Shown here in pieces: positions 49,530 through 57,469 of a stretch of DNA of 64,000 nucleotides. Each line of letters begins with the position of its first letter. The first letter of the stretch is position 1. This stretch comes from Aldehydirespirator sp965219165 (GTDB lineage Bacteria > Actinomycetota > Acidimicrobiia > Acidimicrobiales > Aldehydirespiratoraceae): the NCBI GenBank assembly GCA_965219165.1, contig CBDCMW010000002.1, positions 1,054,001 through 1,118,000 of the forward strand, in the 5' to 3' direction. The notes beneath the pieces are model-generated. The model ran no database searches and had not been told where the DNA came from. It was given only the letters and a program-made list of their open reading frames with translations. Position numbers and translations under genes: made by a program.

Positions 49530-50663
49530 TCAGAAGTCCTCGTCGAAGGAGACCTGGCCCTCCACTCCCACCTGGTAGGCGGACACCGTTCGCTCGAAGA
49601 AGTTGGACAGCTCCTGCACGTCCTGCAGCTCCATGAACGAGAACGGGTTGCGGCTGCCGAAGCGCGGGGGCAACCCGAGCTGCATCAGCCGCTGGTCGGC
49701 CACGTGCTCGAGGTAGGACCGGGTGTCGGACACCGACATGCCCGGCACGCCCTCGCCCAGCAGGTCCGCCGCGAACTGGTACTCAGCGTCCACCGCTTCG
49801 GCCAGCATGTCGCTGATCCGCCGGCCCAGATCCTCGTCGAACAGATCGGGTTCCTCGCGTCGCACCGTGCGGATCACCTCGAAGGCGAAGTTCATGTGCA
49901 TCGACTCGTCGCGGAACACCCAGTTGGTGCCGGCGGCCAGCCCGTTGAGGAGGCCCTTGGACCGCAGGAAGTACACGTACGCGAAGGCGGCGAAGAAGAA
50001 CAGGCCCTCGATGCACGCCGCGAAGCAGACCAGGTTCATCAGGAACCGCTGCCGGTCGGCCGCGGTGCGCAGCGGCCCGTTGCCGACGGAGTCCATCCAC
50101 TTGAAGCAGAACTCGGCTTTGGCCCGTATCGACGGGATGGTCTCGATGGCCGCGAACGCCTCGGCCCGCTCGTCGTGGTCGGGGATGTAGTTGTCGAGCA
50201 GGTTCAAGTAGAACTGCACGTGCAGCGCCTCCTCGTAGAGCTGGCGCGACAGGTACATCCGGGCCTCGGGCGCGTTGATGTGCTCGTATAGGTTGAGTAC
50301 CAGGTTGTTGGCCACGATCGAGTCGCCGGTGGCGAAGAAGGCCACCAGCCGGCGTATCAGATGCTTCTCGGCCGGCATGAGCTTGCGGTCCAAGTCGACC
50401 AGGTCGTCGGAGAAGTCGATCTCGTCGACCGTCCAGGTGTTCTTGATCGCGTCGCGGTACATCTCGAAGAACTGCGGATAGCGCATGGGCCGCAGCGTCA
50501 GGTCGAAGCCCGGTTCCAAGATGTTGTGCCGGGCAGTAATGCTTGGCGTGGGTTGCCCGGGCCGGGGCTCGGCCTCCGAGTCAGGCTGGAAGCCTGCGGG
50601 AGGGGCGGGGACGGCGGAGTCCCGGCCCGGGAGATCGAGATGATCGATGTCGGTGATGGCCAT
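49530..50663 (-). CDS. nrdB: Ribonucleotide reductase, beta subunit
   Basis: The radical-bearing subunit of class I ribonucleotide reductase, 377 residues. The di-metal ligands are in place: Asp114 (ATGDSIVANN), Glu145 and His148 with the radical tyrosine Tyr152 (YEEALHVQFY), the Glu of ACIEGLFFFAAF and the Glu/His of FRDESMHMNFAFEV. The tail VSFDEDF is the usual alpha-subunit contact peptide. The presence of Tyr152 argues against the tyrosine-less class Ic. I start at ATG 50663, which overlaps the nrdA stop as TGATG. Confidence 0.96.
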   Translation of the reverse strand: MAITDIDHLDLPGRDSAVPAPPAGFQPDSEAEPRPGQPTPSITARHNILEPGFDLTLRPMRYPQFFEMYRDAIKNTWTVDEIDFSDDLVDLDRKLMPAEKHLIRRLVAFFATGDSIVANNLVLNLYEHINAPEARMYLSRQLYEEALHVQFYLNLLDNYIPDHDERAEAFAAIETIPSIRAKAEFCFKWMDSVGNGPLRTAADRQRFLMNLVCFAACIEGLFFFAAFAYVYFLRSKGLLNGLAAGTNWVFRDESMHMNFAFEVIRTVRREEPDLFDEDLGRRISDMLAEAVDAEYQFAADLLGEGVPGMSVSDTRSYLEHVADQRLMQLGLPPRFGSRNPFSFMELQDVQELSNFFERTVSAYQVGVEGQVSFDEDF

Positions 50664-53101
50664 CAGTCGCACGCCTCGCAGGTCTCAGGGTTCTCCAAGG
50701 AGCAGGCCGCGGCGGTCTCGGCGTCGGCGGCGCCCGCGCCGTTGGTGGTGGTCTGGTTGATCCGCGTCGCCGGCCTCGACCGCAGGTAGTAGGTGGTCTT
50801 GAGGCCCTGCTTCCACGCGTGCATGTACATCGACGACAGCTTCCCGATGGTGGGGGCCTCCATGAACAGGTTGAGCGACTGGCTCTGGTCGATGAAGGCG
50901 CCCCGGTCGGCGGCCATTTTGATGAGGGAGCGCTGCGGGATCTCCCAGGCGGTGCGATATACGGCCCGCAGATCCTCGGGGATGAGCGCGATGCTCTGGA
51001 TCGAGCCCTCGGCCTTCTTGACCTCGGCGATCATCTTGTCGTCCCACAGGCCTCTGTCCTTCAGCTCGGCCACCAGGTAGCGGTTCACCTGCATGAACTC
51101 GCCCGAGAGGGTCTCGCGCTTGAACAGGTTCGACACCTGGGGCTCGATGCACTCGTAGCAGCCCGCGATGGCGGCGATGGTGGCCGTAGGGGCGATCGCG
51201 ATCAGCAGCGAGTTGCGCAGGCCGTGCTCGGCGATCCGCTCGCGCAACGGCGCCCAGCGCTCAGGGTCGGACGGCTCGGTGCCCCACAGATCGAACTGCA
51301 GATCACCGGCCGCGGCCCGGGTCTCAGCGAAGCCGCGATGGGCTCCGTCGGCTTCGGCCAAGGTGGCGGAAGCCCACAGGGCGTTGAAGTAGATCTCCTC
51401 TGAGATGCGACGGCTGAGGGTGCGGGCCTCGGCGGAGTCGAAGGCCAGGCCCAGCTTGAAGAACACGTCCTGCAGGCCCATGAGACCGAGGCCCACCGGT
51501 CGCCAGCGCCGGTTGGAGGCCTCAGACTCGCCGGTCGGGTAGTAGTTGATGTCGATGACGCGGTCGAGGAAGCCCACCACCAGCCGCACGACCTCGCCGA
51601 GCCGCTCGAACTCGAAGCCCGCCGGGGTGCTGCCGCTGGCGGCTGCTGTCGCCGGCTGAACGAACGCGCCGAGATTGACCGAGCCGAGGTTGCACACCGC
51701 GGTCTCGTCGGAGCTGGTCACCTCGATGATCTCGGTGCACAGGTTGGACAGGTGCACGACCCGGTCCCGGGCGTTGGCGTCGCCCACAGGTCCGGGACCG
51801 GTCTGGTTGCACTTGGCGTTGGAGGCGTCCTTGAACGTCATCCAGCCGTTGCCGGTCTCGGCCAGGGTCCGCATCATCCGCGTGTAGAGCTGGCGGGCCG
51901 GAACCTGGCGCTCGAAGCGCCCGTCCGCCTCGGCCTGCTCGTAGATGGCCCGGAACTCCTCGCCGTAGGTGTCAGTGAGCTCCGGCACCGTCTTGGGGTC
52001 GAACAGGCTCCACTGCCAGTCCTTCTCCACCCTCTCCATGAACAGGTCGGGCACCCAGTTGGCGAGATTGATGTTGTGGGTTCTGCGGGCGTGGTCGCCG
52101 GTGTTGTCGCGCAGCTCGAGGAACTGCTCGATGTCGGCGTGCCAGGTCTCCAAATAGACGCAGGCCGCGCCCTTGCGCCGGCCGCCCTGGTTGACGGCGG
52201 CCACTGAGGAGTCGAGCGTCTTGAGCCAGGGGACGATGCCGTTGGACAGCCCGTTGGTGCCCCGGATCAGCGATCCCTTGGAACGGACCCGGTGCCAGCC
52301 CACGCCGATGCCGCCCGCGTACTTGGAGAGCCGGGCGATGTCGGTGTAGCGCCGGTAGATGCCCTCCAGGGAGTCGTCGGGCGAGTCGAGCAGGTAGCAG
52401 CTCGACATCTGCGGGTGCACGGTGCCCGAGTTGAACAGCGTCGGGCTCGACGGCAGGTAGGCCAGGGACGAGATCAGGTCGTAGAAGCGGACGGTCTCGT
52501 CGGCGTCGGTGCTCAGCCCGCAGGCCACCCGCAATAGGAAGTACTGCGGGGTCTCGATCACCAGGCGGGAGTCGGGGTGGCGCAGCAGGTAGCGGTCGTA
52601 CACGGTGCGCAGACCGAAGAACTCGAAGTTGCGGTCGCGGCCGGAGTCGGTGGCGGCGTTGAGGGTGGGCGCGTTGGCTTGCACGAACGCGGCGGTGTCG
52701 TCGCTGATCAGTCCCAGACGGTGTCCGGCGTCTATCGCCTCCGAGAACCAGGGGATGTTCTGGTTGCGGACCTCCTTGTCGATGTAGGTGGCGAGCATGC
52801 GGGCCGCGAGCTTCGAGTAGTTGGGCTCCTCCACGATGAGCCCGGCCGCGGTGCGGATGCTCAACTCGTCGAGCTCGCGGGTGGTGGCTCCGTCGGCGAG
52901 GGCGGCGATGGTGCGGGTGCTCACGGTCAGGGGATCGACGCCGAGCAGGCCCTCGGCGGCCCGGGCCACCGCGTTGACGATCTTGTTGACGTCGACCGGC
53001 TCGAGGCTGCCGTTGCGCTTGAGAACGTGCATCGTGGTCGGCGTGGCCGTCACAGGGGCCGCGTCGGCGACGGTGGTCAGCCGGTCCTGGATCATCGTCA
53101 C
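50663..53101 (-). CDS. nrdA: Ribonucleotide reductase, alpha subunit
   Basis: The catalytic subunit, 812 residues, reduces ribonucleoside diphosphates. An N-terminal ATP-cone (MHVLKRNGSLEPVDVNKIVN) provides allosteric control by ATP/dATP. Active-site elements: SSCYLLDSPDDSLEG, NLCTEIIEVTSSDETAVCNL with the thiyl-radical Cys and the redox partner, the glycyl-free class I layout and PTATIAAIAGCYECIEP. The C-terminal CxxC is in ENPETCEACD, which receives electrons from thioredoxin-type donors. The GTG at 53101 has AGGAGG nine nt upstream; an ATG at 53095 lies further from it. Confidence 0.97.
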   Translation of the reverse strand: MTMIQDRLTTVADAAPVTATPTTMHVLKRNGSLEPVDVNKIVNAVARAAEGLLGVDPLTVSTRTIAALADGATTRELDELSIRTAAGLIVEEPNYSKLAARMLATYIDKEVRNQNIPWFSEAIDAGHRLGLISDDTAAFVQANAPTLNAATDSGRDRNFEFFGLRTVYDRYLLRHPDSRLVIETPQYFLLRVACGLSTDADETVRFYDLISSLAYLPSSPTLFNSGTVHPQMSSCYLLDSPDDSLEGIYRRYTDIARLSKYAGGIGVGWHRVRSKGSLIRGTNGLSNGIVPWLKTLDSSVAAVNQGGRRKGAACVYLETWHADIEQFLELRDNTGDHARRTHNINLANWVPDLFMERVEKDWQWSLFDPKTVPELTDTYGEEFRAIYEQAEADGRFERQVPARQLYTRMMRTLAETGNGWMTFKDASNAKCNQTGPGPVGDANARDRVVHLSNLCTEIIEVTSSDETAVCNLGSVNLGAFVQPATAAASGSTPAGFEFERLGEVVRLVVGFLDRVIDINYYPTGESEASNRRWRPVGLGLMGLQDVFFKLGLAFDSAEARTLSRRISEEIYFNALWASATLAEADGAHRGFAETRAAAGDLQFDLWGTEPSDPERWAPLRERIAEHGLRNSLLIAIAPTATIAAIAGCYECIEPQVSNLFKRETLSGEFMQVNRYLVAELKDRGLWDDKMIAEVKKAEGSIQSIALIPEDLRAVYRTAWEIPQRSLIKMAADRGAFIDQSQSLNLFMEAPTIGKLSSMYMHAWKQGLKTTYYLRSRPATRINQTTTNGAGAADAETAAACSLENPETCEACD

Positions 53102-53186
53102 GTCGGTGCGCCTCCTCTCTCCGGCTCATCGGGTCGTCGCGCACTCCGAACCCGTGATGCGAGCCGGCCACCACTTCGGAACATGA

Positions 53187-53216
53187 ATTACAGCACCGTA
53201 ACTACACGCGTGTCAA
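53187..53216 (-). promoter_or_regulatory. nrdAB promoter with two palindromes
   Basis: On the minus strand TTGACA (53216-53211), 18 nt and TGTAAT (53192-53187) form a good housekeeping promoter about 86 nt before the nrdA start. Two inverted repeats overlap it: ACACGCGTGT (53204-53213) on the -35 and TTACGGTGCTGTAA (53188-53201) on the -10. Paired palindromes on an nrd promoter are where the repressor NrdR would bind, although the match to its usual box is poor. Confidence 0.6.
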
Positions 53217-53234
53217 ATCGCGACCTCCGCGCCT

Positions 53235-53287
53235 GTTCAGAGGGGGTCCGCCGAGGCGGTTCGGAGGGGGTCCGCCGAGGCGGTTCG
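53235..53287 (+). repeat. 24-bp direct repeat upstream of the oxygenase gene
   Basis: Two copies of a 24-bp unit (GTTCRGAGGGGGTCCGCCGA plus GGCG) with one base of difference, and a partial third, end nine nt before the GTG at 53296. They lie between the nrd promoter and the oxygenase and may affect its expression. Confidence 0.75.
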
Positions 53288-53295
53288 CGGCTAGC

Positions 53296-54276
53296 GTGCC
53301 CGGGGTGGACATACTCGACGTGGACCTGGTGGCCTTCGAGCGTGGCGACCGCGACCGGCGGGCCGCGGTGGTGGACGGTGTGATGCGCAGCCTGGTCACC
53401 GGCTTCGTGTATGTGGCCCACGACCTCGGCGCGGGGGTGATCGACGAGGCCTACGGCCAGCTCGAGGCGTTCTTTCGCCTGCCCCAGGAGCGAAAGGACC
53501 GCTGCATCGTGGCCGGCGCCCACGGCGAGACCGGCTACACCCCGATGATGACCGAGACGGCTGCGATCTCCGACATCCCAGACCTCAAGGAGATGCTCAA
53601 CTGGGGCGAGCCCGCGCCGCCGGGCCACCCGCTGCGCCAGCGCTACCCGCACCGCTACGGGCCGCCCGCGCTGCCCGAGGACGACCTGCCCGGCGTCACT
53701 GAAGTGCTACTTGGGTTCCACGCCTCGGTGCTCGACATCCAGCGGCGGGTACTGAGGGTGATCGCGGCCGGGATCGGGATCCACGAGGACTTCTTCGACA
53801 CCATGCTGGTCCACGGTTCGACCCTCACCCGGGCCATCCACTACCCGTCGATGAGCACCGCGCCCGGCGAGGGATTCATGTGGGCGGCCGAGCACGGCGA
53901 CATCAACCTCATCACCATGTTGCCGCGGGCGACGGCCCCGGGCCTGCAGGTACGCACCGACCGGGGCTGGGTCGATGCCATGCCCCCCGGGGGCAGCGCC
54001 ATCATCAACACCGGCATGATGCTCGACCACCTGACCAACGGCGTCATCGGTGCGGGCATCCACCGGGTGGTGGCCGCCGAGGGCCAGACCGGCGACCGCT
54101 ACTCGGTGGTGCAGTTCGCCCACCCCACGCCTTGGACGATCCTGACGCCGCTGCCGACCTGCGTGACCGACGACAATCCGCTGCGCTACCCGTCGCTCTC
54201 CGCGGCCGACGCCCTGGCCAAGGTGATCTGGGAGATCAACCTGGTAGAGGACGGCCGCCGGGTCGAAACGGGCTAG
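53296..54276 (+). CDS. Isopenicillin N synthase-like 2OG-Fe(II) oxygenase
   Basis: A 326-residue non-haem iron oxygenase of the IPNS/flavonoid-type family. The N-terminal DIOX part contains SLVTGFVYVAHDLGAGVIDE; the iron-binding facial triad is in MWAAEHGDINLITML (H and D) and IGAGIHRVVAAEGQTGDRYS (H), with the R/Y-S pair that binds 2-oxoglutarate in DRYSVVQF. Members hydroxylate, desaturate or cyclise many small molecules; substrate unknown. Start at GTG 53296 or GTG 53305. It is divergent from nrdA. Confidence 0.88.
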   Translation: MPGVDILDVDLVAFERGDRDRRAAVVDGVMRSLVTGFVYVAHDLGAGVIDEAYGQLEAFFRLPQERKDRCIVAGAHGETGYTPMMTETAAISDIPDLKEMLNWGEPAPPGHPLRQRYPHRYGPPALPEDDLPGVTEVLLGFHASVLDIQRRVLRVIAAGIGIHEDFFDTMLVHGSTLTRAIHYPSMSTAPGEGFMWAAEHGDINLITMLPRATAPGLQVRTDRGWVDAMPPGGSAIINTGMMLDHLTNGVIGAGIHRVVAAEGQTGDRYSVVQFAHPTPWTILTPLPTCVTDDNPLRYPSLSAADALAKVIWEINLVEDGRRVETG

Positions 54277-54408
54277 TAGTCTGTCTGTGATTCTGATTGC
54301 CCCACAGAGATGCCTCCCGAACTGGGGCAAGGAGCCGTTTCGACGGGTCACCATTTGGACGACACAGCACTGGCCGCATCCTGCAATGCGTTCTGATCTC
54401 CGTGACGG

Positions 54409-54422
54409 TATGCTTTTTGCAT
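54409..54422 (+). promoter_or_regulatory. -10 hexamer and inverted repeat at antitoxin start
   Basis: TATGCT (54409-54414) lies seven nt before the antitoxin ATG at 54421, and ATGC-TTTTT-GCAT (54410-54422) forms an inverted repeat over it. Transcription from this hexamer would begin about at the ATG, giving a leaderless mRNA. The other two MazEF units show the same layout. Confidence 0.4.
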
Positions 54423-54669
54423 GGTGCAACTGGTTACACGGGTGAGCGACGAACTGGCTGCCGATGTTGATGAGCTCGTCGCCTCCGGCCGGGCGTCCTC
54501 GCGGTCCGACGCGGTTCGGAGTGCCCTTGAGCGCTGGATCGACTCAGAGCGGCGCCGCGGCATAGGTGAGGCGATCGTCGAGGGCTACAAGCGCATGCCT
54601 CAGACCGAGGAGGAACTTGCGTGGGCTGACAGCGCCGCAGCCGCAATGATCGCCGAGGAGCCGTGGTGA
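54421..54669 (+). CDS. Ribbon-helix-helix antitoxin (MazE/CopG type)
   Basis: An 82-residue protein with the ribbon-helix-helix lead VQLVTRVSDELAADVDELVA, SGRASSRSDAVRSALERWID and an acidic C-terminal segment (PQTEEELAWADSAAAAM) that would bind the toxin. ATG 54421 is the only sensible start and has no ribosome-binding site, in keeping with a leaderless mRNA. The toxin gene follows after 49 nt. Confidence 0.85.
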   Translation: MVQLVTRVSDELAADVDELVASGRASSRSDAVRSALERWIDSERRRGIGEAIVEGYKRMPQTEEELAWADSAAAAMIAEEPW

Positions 54670-54718
54670 ATTGGGTCCACGCCGAACGATGGTCGGCCGG
54701 GCGCGCTGGGAGGACACG

Positions 54719-55027
54719 GTGACGCCTGCCCGCGGCGAGATCTGGTGGGCCGAGTCCGAGGACGTGCGCAGGCCAGTCATGGTTGTGACGCGCGACGCGG
54801 CGATACCAGTGCTCGGAGCGATCCTCGTCGCGCCGGTCACCCGCACCGTGCGAGGCATTCCCACTGAGATCCCATTGGGACGCGCTGAGGGCCTGCCGAG
54901 ACCGTGCGCCGCCTCCTTCGACAATCTTCGGCCCGTGCGCAAGGCGTGGTTGACTCGTCGAATGGGTGCACTCGGGCTTCGCAGCAATGAGATTTGCGAC
55001 GCTCTCGCAGCTCTGAGCGACTGTTGA
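54719..55027 (+). CDS. MazF-family mRNA interferase toxin
   Basis: A 102-residue MazF: TPARGEIWWAESEDVRRPVM, VVTRDAAIPVLGAILVAPVT, RTVRGIPTEIPLGRAEGL and ASFDNLRPVRKAWLTRRMG. I start at GTG 54719, which has GGAGGA closely upstream and begins right at the conserved strand; longer in-frame starts add unmatched residues. The last 46 codons reappear in a truncated copy at 56708-56845. Confidence 0.85.
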   Translation: MTPARGEIWWAESEDVRRPVMVVTRDAAIPVLGAILVAPVTRTVRGIPTEIPLGRAEGLPRPCAASFDNLRPVRKAWLTRRMGALGLRSNEICDALAALSDC

Positions 55028-55037
55028 GCCCGCCGGA

Positions 55038-55826
55038 TCAGCGCGAAGGGGCTGCGGGCCATCCGCAGTTGGGGCGCTCGCTGCCGAGGGCGTCGAGGTG
55101 GGCGGCGTATGTGACGAGGATCCTGTCGTCGGCCAGGAACACGATGTCGATCAGGCGATAGTCGGGATCGATCTCGGCGAGCGCCACGTCGGACGCATAG
55201 CGGTAGTCGGAGTCGATCGTGTCGTATCGGATGCTGTCTGAGAGCTCGGCCACGCGGGCGGTGGCCTGCTGGGGGGTTCTTGCCCACAGTTCGCGGCACA
55301 CCCGTGAGGTGATGTTGGCGTCGTAGTGCTCGCCGGGCTGGGCCTCGCGGCCGTACCGGACGGTGAGTCTGCCATCGACTGTTCGGGGCAGGATGATGCG
55401 CTCGGCGCGGCCGGCGCTGTCGAAGACGACCTGGGCGGTTGCCGTTCCGGTGCTTGCGGCGCTGACGATCTGGCCGACCAACTCGGGGGGCGCGGGCAGC
55501 GCGACGAACTCCACGTCGATGCCGAGCTCGTCTCGCAACTGCCGCTCGGCGGCACGCGGGTCGTTCACAGCGTCGACGATCTCCATGTGTGTCTCACTCT
55601 CGATGTGCGTGATCCTGAAGGGATGGGCGGCAGCTGGTTGGGGCCGAAGCGCTGTGAACAGGAAGACGGCTGCTGTGAGCACCACGAGAGCGGCTGCCGC
55701 GGCCATCGAGATCTGGCGCCAGCGGCGGGTCGGAGGGTTGGAGTCGCGAGCCTCGATGCGGCGACGGGCCGCGGCCGTAAGCTCTTCGCCGAGTTGTCGC
55801 TCGAAGTCGGAGAGGTCATAGGTCAT
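55038..55826 (-). CDS. Membrane-anchored protein, probable anti-sigma factor
   Basis: A 262-residue protein with one membrane helix at about residues 39-60 (SMAAAAALVVLTAAVFLFTA), a charged cytoplasmic N-terminus (TYDLSDFERQLGEELTAAA) and an extracytoplasmic domain of about 200 residues that I do not recognise. Its start overlaps the stop of the preceding sigma-factor gene as ATGA, the usual arrangement for a sigma factor and its membrane anti-sigma. No zinc-binding HxxxCxxC is visible in the N-terminal part. Confidence 0.65.
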   Translation of the reverse strand: MTYDLSDFERQLGEELTAAARRRIEARDSNPPTRRWRQISMAAAAALVVLTAAVFLFTALRPQPAAAHPFRITHIESETHMEIVDAVNDPRAAERQLRDELGIDVEFVALPAPPELVGQIVSAASTGTATAQVVFDSAGRAERIILPRTVDGRLTVRYGREAQPGEHYDANITSRVCRELWARTPQQATARVAELSDSIRYDTIDSDYRYASDVALAEIDPDYRLIDIVFLADDRILVTYAAHLDALGSERPNCGWPAAPSR

Positions 55827-56326
55827 GGCCTGTCCCCTTTGTTTGACGGCGCGTCGAATTCGTCCCGGAGGCGGCGAAGTCCCCTGAAGACCAGGACGCG
55901 GGCAGCCCCAGGCTCGCAGCCGATCCTGTGGGCGATCTCGATGTAGCCGAGTCGCTCCACGACGCGCAGGCGCACAGCCTCACGGCTTCTGGGGGGAACG
56001 CGGGCCAGCGCCACAGCAAGCCGGTCGGTGTCGAGCCGGGCATCGGCCGCCTCGATCTCCTCCCATCCCACGGCCGCGGCAGGCGGCGTCTGGAGTTGCA
56101 GCCGCCGTCGGGCGTCCGACGAGACTCGATCCCGCCGCCATAGCCGCTTGAGGTGGTTGTTGGCGATTCCGTAGAGCCACTGCCGCGGGTTGCCCTTCGC
56201 GGGGTCGTAGAGCTCGATGCCGGCGAGCGCGGCCGCGAACGTCTCCGCAGCGAGGTCCGACGCGACCTCGCGGTCGCGCGTCCGAGACCAGAAGGAGTTC
56301 CCAACTACTGAACAGGCTTTGGTCAA
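55823..56326 (-). CDS. ECF sigma factor with a replaced N-terminus
   Basis: A 167-residue sigma-70 family protein. Region 2 appears from FWSRTRDREVASDLAAETFA through GNPRQWLYGIANNHLKRLWR; region 4 is PPRSREAVRLRVVERLGYIE and IAHRIGCEPGAARVLVFRG. The usual 20-30 residues before FWSRT are missing; instead the frame opens MTKACSVVGNS, read from a neighbouring fragment on the other strand. The protein may be inactive or use a chance start. It is coupled to the probable anti-sigma gene. Confidence 0.75.
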   Translation of the reverse strand: MTKACSVVGNSFWSRTRDREVASDLAAETFAAALAGIELYDPAKGNPRQWLYGIANNHLKRLWRRDRVSSDARRRLQLQTPPAAAVGWEEIEAADARLDTDRLAVALARVPPRSREAVRLRVVERLGYIEIAHRIGCEPGAARVLVFRGLRRLRDEFDAPSNKGDRP

Positions 56327-56612
56327 GGACGATCAAGTGCTCCTATTCCTAGTCAACACCGACTATCTGGAAGAACCCGGCCCCGACTATGCGGCAGTCG
56401 GGTACGGGATCATCGACAAGGACGGCGAGATCGCATGGAAGGGGTTTCCGGGCGACTTGGCGGATACAAAATCGGACTTGGAGACAACTCTCGCCGATGT
56501 GGTGACAAGGTACATCGAACCGGCCCCTTGGCGTCAGACCTCGGAAGAACCGGAAACGAGGCCAGATGTCGGTCCGGAAGGGCGTCCTCCGGCGACAACC
56601 CAACCCGAATAA
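56301..56612 (+). pseudogene. 3' fragment of an unknown gene
   Basis: The plus-strand frame encodes VKDDQVLLFLVNTDYLEEPG, YAAVGYGIIDKDGEIAWKGF and SDLETTLADVVTRYIEP followed by a Pro/Glu-rich tail and stop. It looks like a real protein C-terminus rather than a shadow frame, but its 5' part would have to run through the sigma gene antisense. The junction at about 56300 coincides with the point where the sigma factor loses its similarity, so both genes were cut by the same event. Confidence 0.45.
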
Positions 56613-56707
56613 GGGCAAGCTCTGTGGGTCATTGCAAGTCGAGCGGGTGGCGTTCGACGCGCGGACGCTCAGTTGTGAAGAACTTGCGGCGGTTGGGACG
56701 CGATGAT

Positions 56708-56845
56708 GGCCTGCCGAGACCGTGCGTCGCCTCCTTCGACAATCTTCGGCCCGTGCGCAAGGCTTGGCTGACCCGTCGAATGGGTGCGTTCGGGCTCCGC
56801 AGCAATGAGATTTGCGACGCCCTCTCAGCTCTGAGCGACTGCTGA
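56708..56845 (+). pseudogene. MazF C-terminal fragment (copy of 54890-55027)
   Basis: The frame GLPRPCVASFDNLRPVRKAW, LTRRMGAFGLRSNEICDAL to the TGA is the same as the last 45 residues of the MazF at 54719-55027 except for four substitutions. The similarity in DNA runs from 56708 to 56858 (151 nt, about eleven differences by hand) and begins abruptly. No start and no N-terminal half are present. Confidence 0.85.
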
Positions 56846-56903
56846 GCCTGCCGGATCATTCCGGGGACAGGGTCGGGGTTCTCCACTGGCGCCGGGCCGG
56901 CTG

Positions 56904-57212
56904 TCAGCAGCCTGTCGCAGCCTTCAGCGTCTCGCACGCCTCTTCTAGTCGCGCCGCGCTCAGCTGTGTCACGCGTCGCCGGAAGGCGCTTCGGGGCACG
57001 GTCAGGATGGTGTCGAAGTTGACCACGCTGTCGGACGGAATGCCGTCTTGCCGCGCCGTGAGCAGCAGTTCGGAGGTTAGGCCCCTGCGCGTGCGTGTCA
57101 GCGCCGCAACGACCACCGAATCGACGCGGTCTGCCACGGGATCTCGTGTGAGCACCAGCACCGGCCTGTCGCCGCCCGGCACTGCGGCGAACCAGACTTC
57201 ACCCCGACGCAT
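56904..57212 (-). CDS. MazF-family mRNA interferase toxin
   Basis: A 102-residue MazF: MRRGEVWFAAVPGGDRPVLV, LTRDPVADRVDSVVVAALTR, TRRGLTSELLLTARQDGI and SVVNFDTILTVPRSAFRRRV, with the N-F-D-x-[IL]-x-T-V block typical of the family. ATG 57212 lies 14 nt inside the antitoxin gene, so the two are coupled. It is more similar to canonical MazF than the toxin at 54.7 kb. Confidence 0.88.
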   Translation of the reverse strand: MRRGEVWFAAVPGGDRPVLVLTRDPVADRVDSVVVAALTRTRRGLTSELLLTARQDGIPSDSVVNFDTILTVPRSAFRRRVTQLSAARLEEACETLKAATGC

Positions 57213-57450
57213 CTGCCCAGTCGGACCAGTCCTCGGCCGGTAGGCAGCTTTGGATGGACATGATCGAGAGTTCGTCTGGTCGGAGTGGCGACCTCCCGTA
57301 GACCTCCACATCGTGCTCGGCCCCGACGGAGTTGAGGTAACGACGCAACGCTTCGCGAATCATCTGCGACACAGACACCCCGAGCGTCTCAGCCGTCTCT
57401 CGAACTCGGGTGGCTTCGGTGTCCGCCATCCGGCACGTCAACATCGTCAT
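57199..57450 (-). CDS. Ribbon-helix-helix antitoxin (MazE type)
   Basis: An 83-residue antitoxin: MTMLTCRMADTEATRVRETA, then TLGVSVSQMIREALRRYLNS (second helix) and an acidic tail ending EDWSDWADASG. ATG 57450 follows the -10 hexamer by six nt without a ribosome-binding site, so it is probably translated from a leaderless mRNA. Overlaps mazF by 14 nt. Confidence 0.85.
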   Translation of the reverse strand: MTMLTCRMADTEATRVRETAETLGVSVSQMIREALRRYLNSVGAEHDVEVYGRSPLRPDELSIMSIQSCLPAEDWSDWADASG

Positions 57451-57456
57451 ACAGTA

Positions 57457-57462
57457 ACTATA
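57457..57462 (-). promoter_or_regulatory. -10 hexamer (TATAGT) for mazEF
   Basis: TATAGT on the minus strand ends six nt before the antitoxin ATG, which places the transcription start at the first codon. The -35 region would fall inside the 3' end of ileS and is not well conserved. Confidence 0.4.
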
Positions 57463-57469
57463 TCAAGTC

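Noticed and set aside
48861..50291. A 476-codon plus-strand frame over the GPP34 and nrdB genes
   Set aside because: Both genes below it have clear motifs in the other orientation; the translation is His/Val/Glu-rich noise.
56435..56845. A full-length second MazF from the longer open frame
   Set aside because: Only the last 45 codons match MazF; the part before 56708 has no similarity and no start, so it is a fragment.
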